A stretch of 64,000 bases of DNA from Micromonospora sonchi (lineage in GTDB: Bacteria; Actinomycetota; Actinomycetes; Mycobacteriales; Micromonosporaceae), in assembly GCF_014646235.1 (NCBI RefSeq), contig NZ_BMNB01000007.1:1-64000 (forward strand), given 5' to 3'. Positions 9,141 through 17,792 of the stretch are shown here, piece after piece. The translations under genes and the position numbers were made by a program. A model generated the notes under the pieces. The model saw nothing but the letters and a program-made list of their open reading frames with translations, searched no databases and was not told the DNA's origin. The number at the start of each line of letters is the position of its first letter. The first letter of the stretch is position 1.

Positions 9141-9610
9141 GTGCCTCCGGCGCCAATCTGGTGTCCTTCGTCGCGATCGGCGTGCTCGTCGGCTGCGGGG
9201 TGACCCTGCTGCTGGAGCGCAGCCTGATCCGCGTGCTGCTCGGCATCGTCATGGCCGGCAACGGGGTCAACCTGCTGATCATCTTTGGTGGTCGGTCCGG
9301 TCGCGCGCCGGTGGTCGGGGTCCCCGGGACGGGGGCGATGAGCGACGCGCTGCCGCAGGCCATGGTGCTCACCGCCATCGTGATCACCTTTGGGTTCACC
9401 GCCTTCCTGCTGGCGATCAGCTATCGCAGCTGGTATCTGACCGGCGACGACGACGTGCCCGACGACCTGGAGGACCAGCAGATCGTGCGCCGCGCCGCGG
9501 CAAAGGAGGTCTCCACCGCCGACCTCAGCGACGAACGCGCCGATTCCGACTCCGAGCAGGTCGACGCCCCGGCACCCCGCCGGCCCCACCGGGGGGAGGG
9601 GCCGGAATGA
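9137..9610 (+). CDS. mrpC: Mrp antiporter subunit C (NuoK-like)
   Basis: A 157-residue membrane protein related to NuoK. Three transmembrane helices fill the first ~100 residues, with the conserved block GIVMAGNGVNLLII and the segment SDALPQAMVLTAIVITFGFTA. The C-terminal ~50 residues are an acidic, polar cytoplasmic tail longer than in many homologues. The GTG start overlaps the mrpA stop in GTGA, with GAGGGGA as ribosome site, so translation is coupled. It is part of the antiporter complex in the cytoplasmic membrane. Confidence 0.93.
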   Translation: MSASGANLVSFVAIGVLVGCGVTLLLERSLIRVLLGIVMAGNGVNLLIIFGGRSGRAPVVGVPGTGAMSDALPQAMVLTAIVITFGFTAFLLAISYRSWYLTGDDDVPDDLEDQQIVRRAAAKEVSTADLSDERADSDSEQVDAPAPRRPHRGEGPE

Positions 9611-11109
9611 ACGCCCTCGTGGCCCTGCCGGTGCTGCTGCCGCTGCTGGGCGCGGCGCTGACCCTGCTGCTGGCGACGCGGGACCGGCCCCAACGGGTGG
9701 TCAGCGTGGCCTGCCTGGCCGCCACCCTGGCGGTGGCGGCGGTGCTGCTGGTGCGGACGTACCGGCACGGGCCGCTGGTGATCGAGATCGGCGGCTGGCC
9801 CGCGCCGGTCGGCATCGTCCTGGTCGCCGACCAACTGGCGGCGCTGATGCTGGTGGTCTCCTCGGCGGTGACCCTCTGCGTGCTGCTGTACTCGATCGGC
9901 CAGGGGCAGTCGGATGCCAGCGAGAACACTCCGGTGGCCATCTTCCACCCGACCTACCTGGTGCTGACCGCCGGTGTGACCAACGCGTTCCTCGCCGGTG
10001 ACCTGTTCAACCTCTTCGTCGGCTTCGAGATGCTGCTCGCCGCGAGCTTCGTCCTGATCACCCTGAACGGCACCCCGCTGCGCATCCGCACCGGCTCGAC
10101 GTACGTGGTGGTCAACATCCTCGCCTCGATGATCTTTCTGATCTCGGTGGGCCTGGTCTACGCGGCCACCGGCACGCTCAACCTCGCCCACCTCGCCCAC
10201 CGGCTGGACGCGCTGCCCGACGGGTTACGGCTGAGTCTGCAACTGATGCTGCTGGTGGCCTTCGGCATCAAGGCGGCGGTCTTCCCGCTGTCGGCCTGGC
10301 TGCCCGACAGCTACCCGACCGCGCCCGCCCCGGTGACCGCCGTCTTCGCCGGCCTGCTCACCAAGGTCGGGGTGTACGCGATCATCCGTACCCAGACCCT
10401 GCTCTTCCCCGGACCGCGCGCCGCCGCGCTGCTGCTGGTGGTGGCCGGACTGACCATGCTGGTCGGCATCCTCGGCGCGGTGGCCCAGTCGGACCTGAAG
10501 CGACTGCTCTCGTTCACCCTGGTCAGCCACATCGGTTACATGATCTTCGGGATCGGACTCAGCACGGTCGCCGGGCTGGTCGGGGCCATCTTCTACGTGG
10601 TCCACCACATCACCATCCAGACCGCCCTGTTCCTGGTCACCGGCCTGGTCGAGGAGAAGACCGGCAGCACCGACCTGCGCCAGCTGGGCGGCCTCGCCCG
10701 GATCAAACCGCTGCTCGGGGTGCTCTTCTTCGTCTCGGCGATGAACCTCGCCGGCATCCCACCGTTCTCCGGCTTCCTCGGCAAGCTCGGACTGCTCCAG
10801 GCCGGTGTGGCGGCCGGCGGTCCACTGCCCTGGATCCTGGTCGCCCTCGGCACGCTGACCAGCCTGCTCACCCTCTACGTGGCCAGCCGGGTGTGGAGCA
10901 TCGCCTTCTGGCGGGCACCCGGTCCGGCCGTCGCGTCGACCGTCCCGCTGCCCACGTTGATGGTCGGCGCCACCGTGGCGCTGGTCGCGCTCGGGGTGGG
11001 CCTTACCGTCGTGGCGGGTCCGCTGTTCGACGTGACCACGGGCGCGGCGGTCGACCTGCACGAGCGCACCCCCTACATCCACGCCGTGCTGCCGGGCGGG
11101 CGGCCGTGA
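9607..11109 (+). CDS. mrpD: Mrp antiporter subunit D (NuoN/M-like)
   Basis: A 500-residue polytopic membrane protein of the proton-antiporter family, paralogous to the N-terminal part of MrpA and to NuoM/NuoN. It carries the conserved stretch GIKAAVFPLSAWLPDSYPTAP with the helix lysine implicated in proton transfer, and LVSHIGYMIFGIGL and FLGKLGLLQAG further on. It starts at an ATG overlapping the mrpC stop in ATGA. With MrpA it is expected to form the proton path of the antiporter. Confidence 0.94.
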   Translation: MNALVALPVLLPLLGAALTLLLATRDRPQRVVSVACLAATLAVAAVLLVRTYRHGPLVIEIGGWPAPVGIVLVADQLAALMLVVSSAVTLCVLLYSIGQGQSDASENTPVAIFHPTYLVLTAGVTNAFLAGDLFNLFVGFEMLLAASFVLITLNGTPLRIRTGSTYVVVNILASMIFLISVGLVYAATGTLNLAHLAHRLDALPDGLRLSLQLMLLVAFGIKAAVFPLSAWLPDSYPTAPAPVTAVFAGLLTKVGVYAIIRTQTLLFPGPRAAALLLVVAGLTMLVGILGAVAQSDLKRLLSFTLVSHIGYMIFGIGLSTVAGLVGAIFYVVHHITIQTALFLVTGLVEEKTGSTDLRQLGGLARIKPLLGVLFFVSAMNLAGIPPFSGFLGKLGLLQAGVAAGGPLPWILVALGTLTSLLTLYVASRVWSIAFWRAPGPAVASTVPLPTLMVGATVALVALGVGLTVVAGPLFDVTTGAAVDLHERTPYIHAVLPGGRP

Positions 11110-11684
11110 CCGGCCCGGGGCAGGGCCTGCGGGCCCGGGTACGCCGGTGGCGCGAGCAGTGGATCGCGGTCGGCGGGCTGGTGCTGATCTGGTTGCTCTT
11201 GTGGGGCGACATCAGCTGGGGGAATCTGCTGGGCGGGCTGCTGGCCGCCGCGGCGGTGCTGGTGTTCTTCCCGCTTCCCGCGGTGACCTTCGACGGTCGG
11301 CTGCGACTGCGCGGCCTGCTGATGTTCGCCGGACGGTTCGTCGTCGAACTGGTCTGGGCGAGCTTGCACGTGGCCCGGATCGGAATGCAACCGGGCTACA
11401 CGCCCCGCTCGGCCATCATCGCGGTACGGCTGCTCGTGCCCACCGACCTCAACCTGACCCTCACCGCCGAAGCGGTGTCGTTGGTGCCCGGCACGTTGAT
11501 CGTGGACGTGGACCGGAATGGCGGGGTGCTCTACGTGCACGTGCTCGACGTACGCGCCCCCGCCGACATCGCCACCGCCCGGAAGGAGATCCGCCTCCTG
11601 GAGCGGCGGATCATCGCCGCGGTCGGCTCGGCGGCCGAGCTGCGCCAGGTGCGCTCCGTACCCGTCGACAAGGAGTTGCCGTGA
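11106..11684 (+). CDS. mrpE: Mrp antiporter subunit E
   Basis: A 192-residue subunit E. Two N-terminal membrane helices (after a short basic start with RVRRWREQW) are followed by a cytoplasmic domain containing the family motif AEAVSLVPGTLIVDVD and a C-terminal helix. The GTG start overlaps the mrpD stop by four bases. MrpE is needed for a stable complex and binds the A-D core in characterised systems. The gene order A/B, C, D, E, F, G is the canonical one. Confidence 0.93.
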   Translation: MTGPGQGLRARVRRWREQWIAVGGLVLIWLLLWGDISWGNLLGGLLAAAAVLVFFPLPAVTFDGRLRLRGLLMFAGRFVVELVWASLHVARIGMQPGYTPRSAIIAVRLLVPTDLNLTLTAEAVSLVPGTLIVDVDRNGGVLYVHVLDVRAPADIATARKEIRLLERRIIAAVGSAAELRQVRSVPVDKELP

Positions 11685-11944
11685 ACCATCTGCTCACCGT
11701 GGTCATCGCCGGGCTGCTGTCGCTGACCGCCCTGCTCGCCCTCGTGCGGCTCTACCGAGGTCCAGCGCTGGTGGACCGGGTGGTCGCCGCGGACATGCTG
11801 CTGGCCACCATGATCGGCGCGGTCGGTGCCGAGGCGGCGATCAACCGGCACGCCACCACGCTGCCGGTGCTGGTGGTGCTCGCCCTGCTCGGCTTCGTCG
11901 GCGCGGTGTCGCTGGTCCGTTTCGCCGCCCCGGAGAAGCGGTGA
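11681..11944 (+). CDS. mrpF: Mrp antiporter subunit F
   Basis: An 87-residue protein with three membrane helices, typical of MrpF/PhaF. The conserved RLYRGPALVDRVVAADML segment is visible, as is the C-terminal VVLALLGFVGAVSLVRF helix. GTG start overlapping the mrpE stop in GTGA. It is a small subunit of the antiporter. Confidence 0.92.
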   Translation: MNHLLTVVIAGLLSLTALLALVRLYRGPALVDRVVAADMLLATMIGAVGAEAAINRHATTLPVLVVLALLGFVGAVSLVRFAAPEKR

Positions 11945-12339
11945 CGCCGCCGGCCGGCACCGGGCCGCTCGCCCCCGGACAGCCGGTCGCCGTCGACTGG
12001 GCGCTGTCGCCGATTGCCGTCGCGGACTGGCTGGGGGCCGTCAGCCTGGTGGCCGGCGCGCTGCTGAGCCTGGCCGCCGCGATTGGGGTACTGCGCTTCC
12101 CGGACACGCTGAGCCGGATGCACGCGGCCACCAAGCCACAGGTGCTGGGCGTACTGCTCCTGCTGCTCGGGTTGTCCCTGCGGCTGCGTACTCTCTCCGA
12201 TCTCGGCATGATCGCCCTGGTCGGGATCTTCCAGTTGGCCACCGCCCCGGTCGCCGCGCAGATGGTCGGCCGGGCCGCGTACCGCAGCGGACGGGTGGAC
12301 CGGCGTCTGCTCGACGTCGACGAGTTGGCCGAGCCCTGA
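11941..12339 (+). CDS. mrpG: Mrp antiporter subunit G
   Basis: A 132-residue subunit with three membrane helices. The family motif GVLRFPDTLSRMHAATKPQ lies between helices one and two. The N-terminal ~25 residues are a polar extension; the alternative is a shorter start, but GTG 11941 overlaps the mrpF stop exactly as at the other junctions. It is the last gene of the six-gene operon, which should confer sodium and alkali resistance and pH homeostasis. Confidence 0.92.
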   Translation: MTPPAGTGPLAPGQPVAVDWALSPIAVADWLGAVSLVAGALLSLAAAIGVLRFPDTLSRMHAATKPQVLGVLLLLLGLSLRLRTLSDLGMIALVGIFQLATAPVAAQMVGRAAYRSGRVDRRLLDVDELAEP

Positions 12340-12401
12340 TCCGCCCTGGTGGGAAGGGAGGCCCGTCGCCCCACACCATCCCCTTCCTGCTGGCCCGCCG
12401 G

Positions 12402-12407
12402 TAGAAT
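12402..12407 (+). promoter_or_regulatory. -10 element for a leaderless transcript
   Basis: TAGAAT ends exactly six bases before the A of ATG 12414, which places the expected transcription start on the start codon itself. No convincing -35 hexamer is visible. Confidence 0.5.
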
Positions 12408-12413
12408 GGCGGG

Positions 12414-12515
12414 ATGATCGACTCTTCTGCCCAGGAGGGCAGCAGTAGCCAGCCGGGTAAGCCCCGGCATGCGTACGACCCGACGACCCCGGGAGCCCTG
12501 AAACTCCCGTGTTGA
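12414..12515 (+). CDS. Small leaderless ORF (33 aa) before the CNNM gene
   Basis: A 33-codon frame starting at ATG 12414 directly downstream of a TAGAAT hexamer and ending at TGA 12513-12515, seven bases inside the next gene, whose GTG is at 12509. The product is hydrophilic (starts MIDSSAQEG, Ser/Gly/Pro-rich) with a single C-terminal Cys and no membrane segment. The overlap implies translational coupling. Either it encodes a small protein or it is a translated leader controlling the CNNM gene, which has no good ribosome site of its own. No homologue is known to me. Confidence 0.4.
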   Translation: MIDSSAQEGSSSQPGKPRHAYDPTTPGALKLPC

Positions 12516-13861
12516 TCCTCGTTGGTCTTTCTCTGATCATCGTTTTGACGGTCGCGACGGGGTACTTCGTCGCGCAGGAGTTCGGCTATGTCGCCGTGGA
12601 CCGGGGCAAACTGAAGCAGCTCGCCGCCGAGGGCGACCAGGCTGCCGCCCGCGCGCTGGAGGTGACCGGACGGCTGTCGTTCATGCTCTCCGGCGCGCAG
12701 CTCGGTATCACCGTCACCGCCCTGCTCGTCGGCTACTTCGCGGAGCCCTACCTCGGTGGCGGCCTGGCCGAGCTGCTCGGCGTCGCCGGCGTCTCCACCG
12801 CCGTCAGCCTGCCGCTGTCGATCGCGCTGGCCCTGGTCATCGCCACCGTCGTGCAGATGGTGGTGGGCGAGCTGGCTCCGAAGAACCTGGCCATCGCCCG
12901 CCCCGAGCAGGTCGCCCGGGCGCTGGCCCGGTCCACCATCATCTACCTGGCGGTCGCCGGCCCGGCGATCAAGCTGTTCGACCGGGCCGCGGTGCGGCTG
13001 CTGCGTCGCGTCGGCATCGAGCCGATCGAGGAACTGCCCAGCGGCGCCACCCCAGAGGACCTGGAGCAGATCATCGCCGAGTCCCGGCTGGAGGGGCACC
13101 TCGACGCCGAGATGTCCGAACTGCTGGACCGAGGGCTGGACTTCCGCCAGCTGACCGCCGGCGAGGCCATGGTGCCGCGGGTGGACGTGCACACCGTCCG
13201 GGCGGACGAGCCGATCAGCCGGGTGGTCGAACTGCTCGACACCGGCCGCTCCCGCTTCCCCGTACGGGGTGCCGAAGGCGTCGACGACCTGGTCGGCGTG
13301 ATCGGCATCGCCGACGTGCTCGGGGTGCCCCCGGCCGAGCGCGCCACCATGCCGGTCAGCGCGGTGGCCGTACCACCGCTGCTGGTGCCCGAGACGCTGC
13401 CGCTGCCCACGGTGCTGGACCGACTCCGATCCGGGCACCGGCAGCTCGCCTGCGTGGTCGACGAGTACGGCGGTTTCGCCGGCGTGATCACGCTGGAGGA
13501 CATCGCCGAGGAACTGGTCGGCCCGATCCGCGACGAGGACGACCCGCCGGAGCGCGCCCCGGCGCGGCAGGAGGACGGCTCCTGGGTGGTGCCGGCCCGG
13601 TGGCGGATCGACGAGGTCGCCGACAGCACCGGCATCGAGCTGCCCGAACACCCCGAGTACGACACCCTCTCCGGGCTGGTCATGCGGGAGCTGGGCCGGG
13701 TGCCCGAGGTCGGTGACCGGCTGGAGATCAGCCTGCCGGCCGACGGTGACAACGGCGACGTCCCGCCGCGCGCGCTCGTCGAGGTGCTCGCGGTCGACCG
13801 GCACGTGGCCGACTCGGTACGCCTCGAGGTGACCGGCGGGCGGGAAGAGGTGACGGCATGA
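12509..13861 (+). CDS. CNNM/CorC-type membrane protein with CBS domains
   Basis: A 450-residue member of the hemolysin III-like/CNNM family (DUF21 membrane domain, paired CBS domains, C-terminal CorC/HlyC domain), proteins linked to magnesium or cobalt export. The first ~180 residues hold about four membrane helices including VVQMVVGELAPKNLAIARPE. CBS domains follow around residues 210-345 with ACVVDEYGGFAGVITLEDI, and the C-terminal domain contains LPEHPEYDTLSGLVMRELGR. The GTG start lies within the end of the preceding small ORF. It overlaps its paralogue downstream in ATGA; the two may act as a heteromer. Confidence 0.9.
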   Translation: MLILVGLSLIIVLTVATGYFVAQEFGYVAVDRGKLKQLAAEGDQAAARALEVTGRLSFMLSGAQLGITVTALLVGYFAEPYLGGGLAELLGVAGVSTAVSLPLSIALALVIATVVQMVVGELAPKNLAIARPEQVARALARSTIIYLAVAGPAIKLFDRAAVRLLRRVGIEPIEELPSGATPEDLEQIIAESRLEGHLDAEMSELLDRGLDFRQLTAGEAMVPRVDVHTVRADEPISRVVELLDTGRSRFPVRGAEGVDDLVGVIGIADVLGVPPAERATMPVSAVAVPPLLVPETLPLPTVLDRLRSGHRQLACVVDEYGGFAGVITLEDIAEELVGPIRDEDDPPERAPARQEDGSWVVPARWRIDEVADSTGIELPEHPEYDTLSGLVMRELGRVPEVGDRLEISLPADGDNGDVPPRALVEVLAVDRHVADSVRLEVTGGREEVTA

Positions 13862-14925
13862 GCACCGGGCTCGCGCTGATCACCTCGGTGGTCCTGTTGG
13901 CGCTCAACGGGTTCTTCGTCGCCGCCGAGTTCGCCCTGGTGGCGAGCAAGCGATACCGCCTGGAGCAGGCGGCGACCGGCGGCGGGCGGGCGGCCCGTGC
14001 CGCGCTGGACGGCGCACGCGAGCTGTCGCTGATGCTCGCCGGCGCGCAACTCGGCATCACGCTGTGCACGCTCGGCCTCGGCGCCCTGGCCGAACCGGCG
14101 ATCGAACGCCTGCTCAGCCCACTGCTGCACGCGGTCGGCCTGCCGCACGGCGCCAGCCACGTGATCGCGCTGATCTTCGCGCTGAGCCTGGTCACCTTCC
14201 TGCACCTGGTGGTCGGCGAGATGGCGCCGAAGTCCTGGGCGATCACCCACCCGGAGCGCTCCGCGTTGCTGCTGGCCCTGCCCTTCCGGGCCTTCGCCCG
14301 GGTGTCCCGGCCGGTGCTGTCGGTCCTCAACGCGGTGGCCAACGTGCTTCTGCGACTGGCAAAGGTGAAGCCGCAGAACCAGCTCGCCCAGGTGCACGGC
14401 CCGGACGAGTTGCGGATGCTGCTGGAGCAGTCCCGCGAGCACGGGCTGCTCGGCGCCGCCCAGCACGAGATGCTGACCAGCATGTTGGCGTTGCAGCAGA
14501 CCACGGTCGCCCAGGTGATGGAGCCGTTCGACCGGATGGTGACGGTGCGGCGGAACGAACCGGCCGACCGGATCGAGCAGATCAGCCGGGACAGCGGCCG
14601 CTCGCGGCTGGCGGTGCTGGACGCCGCCGGTGACGTCTGCGGCCTGGTGCACGTACGGGAGGCGGTGCGGGCCACCGCCACCCGTCCCGACGCCCGGGCG
14701 GTGGACCTGATGAACGAGGCGATCACGCTGCCCGGCACGGCCACCGTGACCGAGGCGGTGGCCGTGATGCGCGCCCGCCAGTCCCAGCTCGCGCTGGTGC
14801 GCAACGGCGGCGGCCCGACCCGCCCGGTCGGTTTCGTCGCGCTGGAGGACCTGCTGGAGGAGGTCATCGGGGAGTTCGACGACGAGACCGACACGGTTCC
14901 GCGCGCGGTGCGCCGCCTGAGGTAG
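13858..14925 (+). CDS. CNNM-family CBS-domain membrane protein (second copy)
   Basis: A 355-residue paralogue of the preceding gene. It has the DUF21 membrane region (LNGFFVAAEFALVASKRYR, then HLVVGEMAPKSWAITHPE) and two CBS domains (residues about 205-345, ending in VGFVALEDLLEEVIGEF), but lacks the C-terminal CorC/HlyC domain. Such pairs of long and short CNNM genes in tandem are common in actinomycetes. The ATG overlaps the previous stop by four bases, so the two are co-translated. Probable role: divalent cation transport or its regulation. Confidence 0.9.
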   Translation: MSTGLALITSVVLLALNGFFVAAEFALVASKRYRLEQAATGGGRAARAALDGARELSLMLAGAQLGITLCTLGLGALAEPAIERLLSPLLHAVGLPHGASHVIALIFALSLVTFLHLVVGEMAPKSWAITHPERSALLLALPFRAFARVSRPVLSVLNAVANVLLRLAKVKPQNQLAQVHGPDELRMLLEQSREHGLLGAAQHEMLTSMLALQQTTVAQVMEPFDRMVTVRRNEPADRIEQISRDSGRSRLAVLDAAGDVCGLVHVREAVRATATRPDARAVDLMNEAITLPGTATVTEAVAVMRARQSQLALVRNGGGPTRPVGFVALEDLLEEVIGEFDDETDTVPRAVRRLR

Positions 14926-14936
14926 GAGCGACGCGG

Positions 14937-15851
14937 GTGCGGTTGACGGGGGTGTCACCGGAGTCGGGCGGTACAGGCCTGACGGTGCACACCGCCGTGA
15001 CCAACCCCAGCACCCGTCCCGGTCTGCGGCTGCCCGGGCGGGTGACCCTCGTGGCCGGTTCCGTCGACGTGCCGGTCTACCACGTCCGGCTCGGCCTGGT
15101 CAGCCAGGTCGAGCCGGACGATCCGGAGGCGCCCCGCCGGCTGGTGCAGTTCCACCAGGCACAGGTGGCCGATGCCCTGGTGCTGCGCGCCGGCCGGGCC
15201 CGCTCGATTGCGTTCCACTTCTCGCTGCCCTGGGAAACGCCGCTGACGACGTTCGGCGGCGTACCGCTGCTGAGCCTGCGCATGGGGCTGCGGACGGAGG
15301 TGGCCATCGAGCCCGCGCTGGACCAGGGCGCCATGGTGCCGATCTTCGTGCATCCGCTGCCCACCCAGCAGTACGTGCTGGCCGCCCTGGCCACCCTCGG
15401 CTTCAGCGTGCGTCAGGCCGGTCTGGTCGACGGTCGGCTGCCCGGGGTGGAGCAGACCCTGCCGCTGCACCAACGCTGGGGTTTCTGGGTCGGGCCGCTC
15501 TACGCCGGGCCGATCACCGAACTGGAAGTGATCTTCGTGGCCAACTCCGCGGGTCTCGAGGTGATCCTCTGGTGCGACCGCCGGTTGGCGCTGGCCGGGA
15601 TCACCCACACCAGCATCAGCCGGTTCCGGGTCTGGCACGCCGGTGCCGACCAGCGGGACTGGGTGGCGACCGTGGACGGCTGGCTGCGCGAGACGATCAA
15701 CCGGCACGCCGCCGCGGCGGCCCACGCCGACTGGTCGGCCACCATCACCGAGTCGGCCCACGTCAGCCGCCCGCCCGACGAGCTCCAGCCCGGTTTCGGC
15801 CCCGACGGCGCGGCGGGCGGCAGTGGCGGCGGTGGCGGCGACGGCACCTGA
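14937..15851 (+). CDS. Spo0M-like sporulation control protein
   Basis: A 304-residue cytoplasmic protein of the Spo0M/arrestin-like family. The N-terminal part is beta-rich with GRVTLVAGSVDVPVYHVRLGLV and the arrestin-type segment IAFHFSLPWETPLTTFGGVPL, followed by a C-terminal domain and a Gly-rich tail. Spo0M modulates early sporulation signalling in Bacillus; in actinomycetes its role is less clear. The GTG start is 11 bases after the CNNM gene, with GGAG eight bases upstream, so it is probably the last gene of that operon. It converges on the LysE-family gene with only four bases between stops. Confidence 0.82.
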   Translation: MRLTGVSPESGGTGLTVHTAVTNPSTRPGLRLPGRVTLVAGSVDVPVYHVRLGLVSQVEPDDPEAPRRLVQFHQAQVADALVLRAGRARSIAFHFSLPWETPLTTFGGVPLLSLRMGLRTEVAIEPALDQGAMVPIFVHPLPTQQYVLAALATLGFSVRQAGLVDGRLPGVEQTLPLHQRWGFWVGPLYAGPITELEVIFVANSAGLEVILWCDRRLALAGITHTSISRFRVWHAGADQRDWVATVDGWLRETINRHAAAAAHADWSATITESAHVSRPPDELQPGFGPDGAAGGSGGGGGDGT

Positions 15852-15855
15852 TTCC

Positions 15856-16518
15856 TCACCCCTGGGCGAGCTTGAGACCGAAGCCGATGAAGAGCGCGCC
15901 GACGGCGGAGGTGGCGCCGGCGGCGAGCCGGCGGCGCCGGCCGAACTGGGCGGCCAGGGACGTGCCCGCGAAGATCAGCGCGGTCAGGTAGAGCGCGCTG
16001 GCCACCTGCGCGATCAGGCCGAGCAGCAGGAAGGACAGCGCCGGCCACGGGTAGGTCGGGTCGACGAACTGGATGAAGAACGAGACGAAGAACAGGATCG
16101 CCTTCGGGTTCAACAGGCTGATCATGAGGGCCTTGCGGAACGGGCTGCGTATCGCCGCCGGCTCCGCGGCGTCGATCAACCGCGGCGTGGCCGGGTCGTT
16201 GCGGTCGCGCCAGCGCCGCCAGGCCCCGCGCAGCATGGTCAACCCCACATAGCCCAGGTACGCGGCGCCCGCGTACTTGATCACCAGGAAGGCCGGAGGG
16301 TACGCCCTGAGCAGCGACGCCACCCCGGCGGCGGAGAGGAACATGAGCACCCCGTCGCCGACGAACACCCCACCCGCGGCCCGGTAACCGGTGCGCACGC
16401 CCCGGCGGGCGGCGGTGGAGAGGACGAACAGCGAATTGGGTCCGGGCAGCAGCACGATGGCCACGGTGCCCAGCACGTACGTCCAGATGTCGGTGATCCC
16501 CAGCACGCCCGACATCAT
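15856..16518 (-). CDS. LysE/RhtB-family amino acid exporter (LeuE-like)
   Basis: A 220-residue membrane protein with six predicted helices. The conserved LysE motif is intact near the N-terminus (TVAIVLLPGPNSLFVLSTAARRG), and the sequence is closest in pattern to the leucine exporter LeuE. The ATG at 16518 overlaps the stop of the upstream PNPOx-GNAT gene in ATGA, so the two genes are translated together. Export of an amino acid or a modified derivative is likely; the substrate cannot be read from sequence. The neighbouring MocR regulator, which senses PLP or amino compounds, fits an amino acid theme. Confidence 0.85.
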   Translation of the reverse strand: MMSGVLGITDIWTYVLGTVAIVLLPGPNSLFVLSTAARRGVRTGYRAAGGVFVGDGVLMFLSAAGVASLLRAYPPAFLVIKYAGAAYLGYVGLTMLRGAWRRWRDRNDPATPRLIDAAEPAAIRSPFRKALMISLLNPKAILFFVSFFIQFVDPTYPWPALSFLLLGLIAQVASALYLTALIFAGTSLAAQFGRRRRLAAGATSAVGALFIGFGLKLAQG

Positions 16519-17759
16519 CCGGCCGCCGGCGCCGGCGCGCGAAGCCTTTCCCGGAGCCTGATCTGTGCCTTCGGCCACTCGTCAACGGTCATCGAATACT
16601 GCACGGTGTCCCGCCACGAGCCGTCGGGGCGCAGCAGGTGCATCCGCAGCACCCCCTCCCGGGTCGCGCCGAGCCGCTCGATGGCCCGCTGCGAGCGTTC
16701 GTTGCGGATGTCGGTGTGCCAGACCACCCGCACCGCGCCGAGCTCGCCGAAGGCCCGGCCGAGCAGCAGCAGCTTGGCCTCGGTGTTGAGGCCGGTACCC
16801 CACCACGGCCGGCCGAGGAAGGTGTGCCCGAGCGCCACCGACCGTCGCTCGGGGTCGATCTCGTAATAGGAGGTGCTGCCGACGATCGCACCGGTCGTCG
16901 CGCAGCGTTGCGCCCAGGCGACCCGCTCGCCGCGGTGCTGCGCGGCCAGCGCCGCGGCGAGGATGCCCCGCATCGCCACGGCGTCGGCCGGCGGGGGCGC
17001 GGACAGGTACCGCCAGACCTCCGGGTCGGCGGTGGCCGCGTGGAGGGCGTCGGCGTGCGTGAGGTCCAGCGGTTCCAGCAGCACGTGCGCGCCGCGCAGC
17101 ACCACCGGCTCGTGCCACGGCGTGCGGGCCGGCCGCAGGTACCCCGGCACCGGTGCGGTGACCCCGGCGTCGGGCTCCGGCGGCCCGGCGGTCAGCCGTA
17201 GCGGGACCACCCCCGCCCAGTGCGGCAGCGCCAGGTCGGCGGGTTCGTCGCGGACGCCGCCGGTGCGGGCGCGGACCGACACCTCGTGCAGCGGCAGTGC
17301 CAGCAGGGCGGTCTCGGCCAGTTCCCGCCGGCTCGGTGGGCGGCTCTCCGCCGCGCGGCCGGCGCCGACCTTCTCCACCAGGGCGGTGAAGACCTCGGCC
17401 CGTTCACCCGGGTCGGTGACCAGGTGGGCGGTGCCGTGCGCGACCACCGACCGGTAGTTGGCGCTGTGGTGGAAGTGCGAGCGGGCGTACACCAGCCCGT
17501 CGAGCAGGGTGACCGACACGCAGATCGGCAACCCGTCACCCCGGGCGGCCAGCAGTGGCCGGCTGCCGGTGGAGCCGTGCAGGTAGAGCGTGTCGCCGAT
17601 GCGCACGTGCAGGGTGGGCAGTACGCGTGGTTCACCGTCCACGGTGAACCCGAGCGCGCAGTGGTACGCCTCGTCGAGCACGGCGTGCGCGGCGTCCCGG
17701 TCGTAGCTCATCCGGTCGCGCGAGCGGCTGGCGGTGGTGCGGGCGGTCTGCGCGTACAT
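16515..17759 (-). CDS. PNPOx-like flavin-binding / GNAT acetyltransferase fusion
   Basis: A 414-residue two-domain protein. Residues about 15-200 form a pyridoxamine 5'-phosphate oxidase-like split-barrel domain (ARSHFHHSANYRSVVAHGTA is a typical FMN or heme-type pocket segment), and residues about 230-405 are a GNAT acetyltransferase of the RimJ/RimL type with the acetyl-CoA loop in LGRPWWGTGLNTEAK and the ending RNERSQRAIERLGATREG. It shares a divergent promoter with the MocR regulator and is coupled to an exporter, which suggests that a small molecule is detoxified by acetylation or oxidation and exported. AGGTGGAG precedes the ATG. Substrates are unknown. Confidence 0.85.
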   Translation of the reverse strand: MYAQTARTTASRSRDRMSYDRDAAHAVLDEAYHCALGFTVDGEPRVLPTLHVRIGDTLYLHGSTGSRPLLAARGDGLPICVSVTLLDGLVYARSHFHHSANYRSVVAHGTAHLVTDPGERAEVFTALVEKVGAGRAAESRPPSRRELAETALLALPLHEVSVRARTGGVRDEPADLALPHWAGVVPLRLTAGPPEPDAGVTAPVPGYLRPARTPWHEPVVLRGAHVLLEPLDLTHADALHAATADPEVWRYLSAPPPADAVAMRGILAAALAAQHRGERVAWAQRCATTGAIVGSTSYYEIDPERRSVALGHTFLGRPWWGTGLNTEAKLLLLGRAFGELGAVRVVWHTDIRNERSQRAIERLGATREGVLRMHLLRPDGSWRDTVQYSMTVDEWPKAQIRLRERLRAPAPAAG

Positions 17760-17768
17760 GCTCCACCT

Positions 17769-17782
17769 TTGTTCTAGTACAA
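17769..17782. promoter_or_regulatory. GntR/MocR-type operator and -10 element
   Basis: TTGTTCTAGTACAA pairs at 12 of 14 positions around a CTAG centre, the core seen in several GntR-family operators. It lies between the divergent starts of the PNPOx-GNAT gene (17759) and the MocR gene (17793). Its right half includes TACAAT (17778-17783), a good -10 for the regulator gene, so binding would also autoregulate. Confidence 0.6.
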
Positions 17783-17792
17783 TCTCCTGTTT

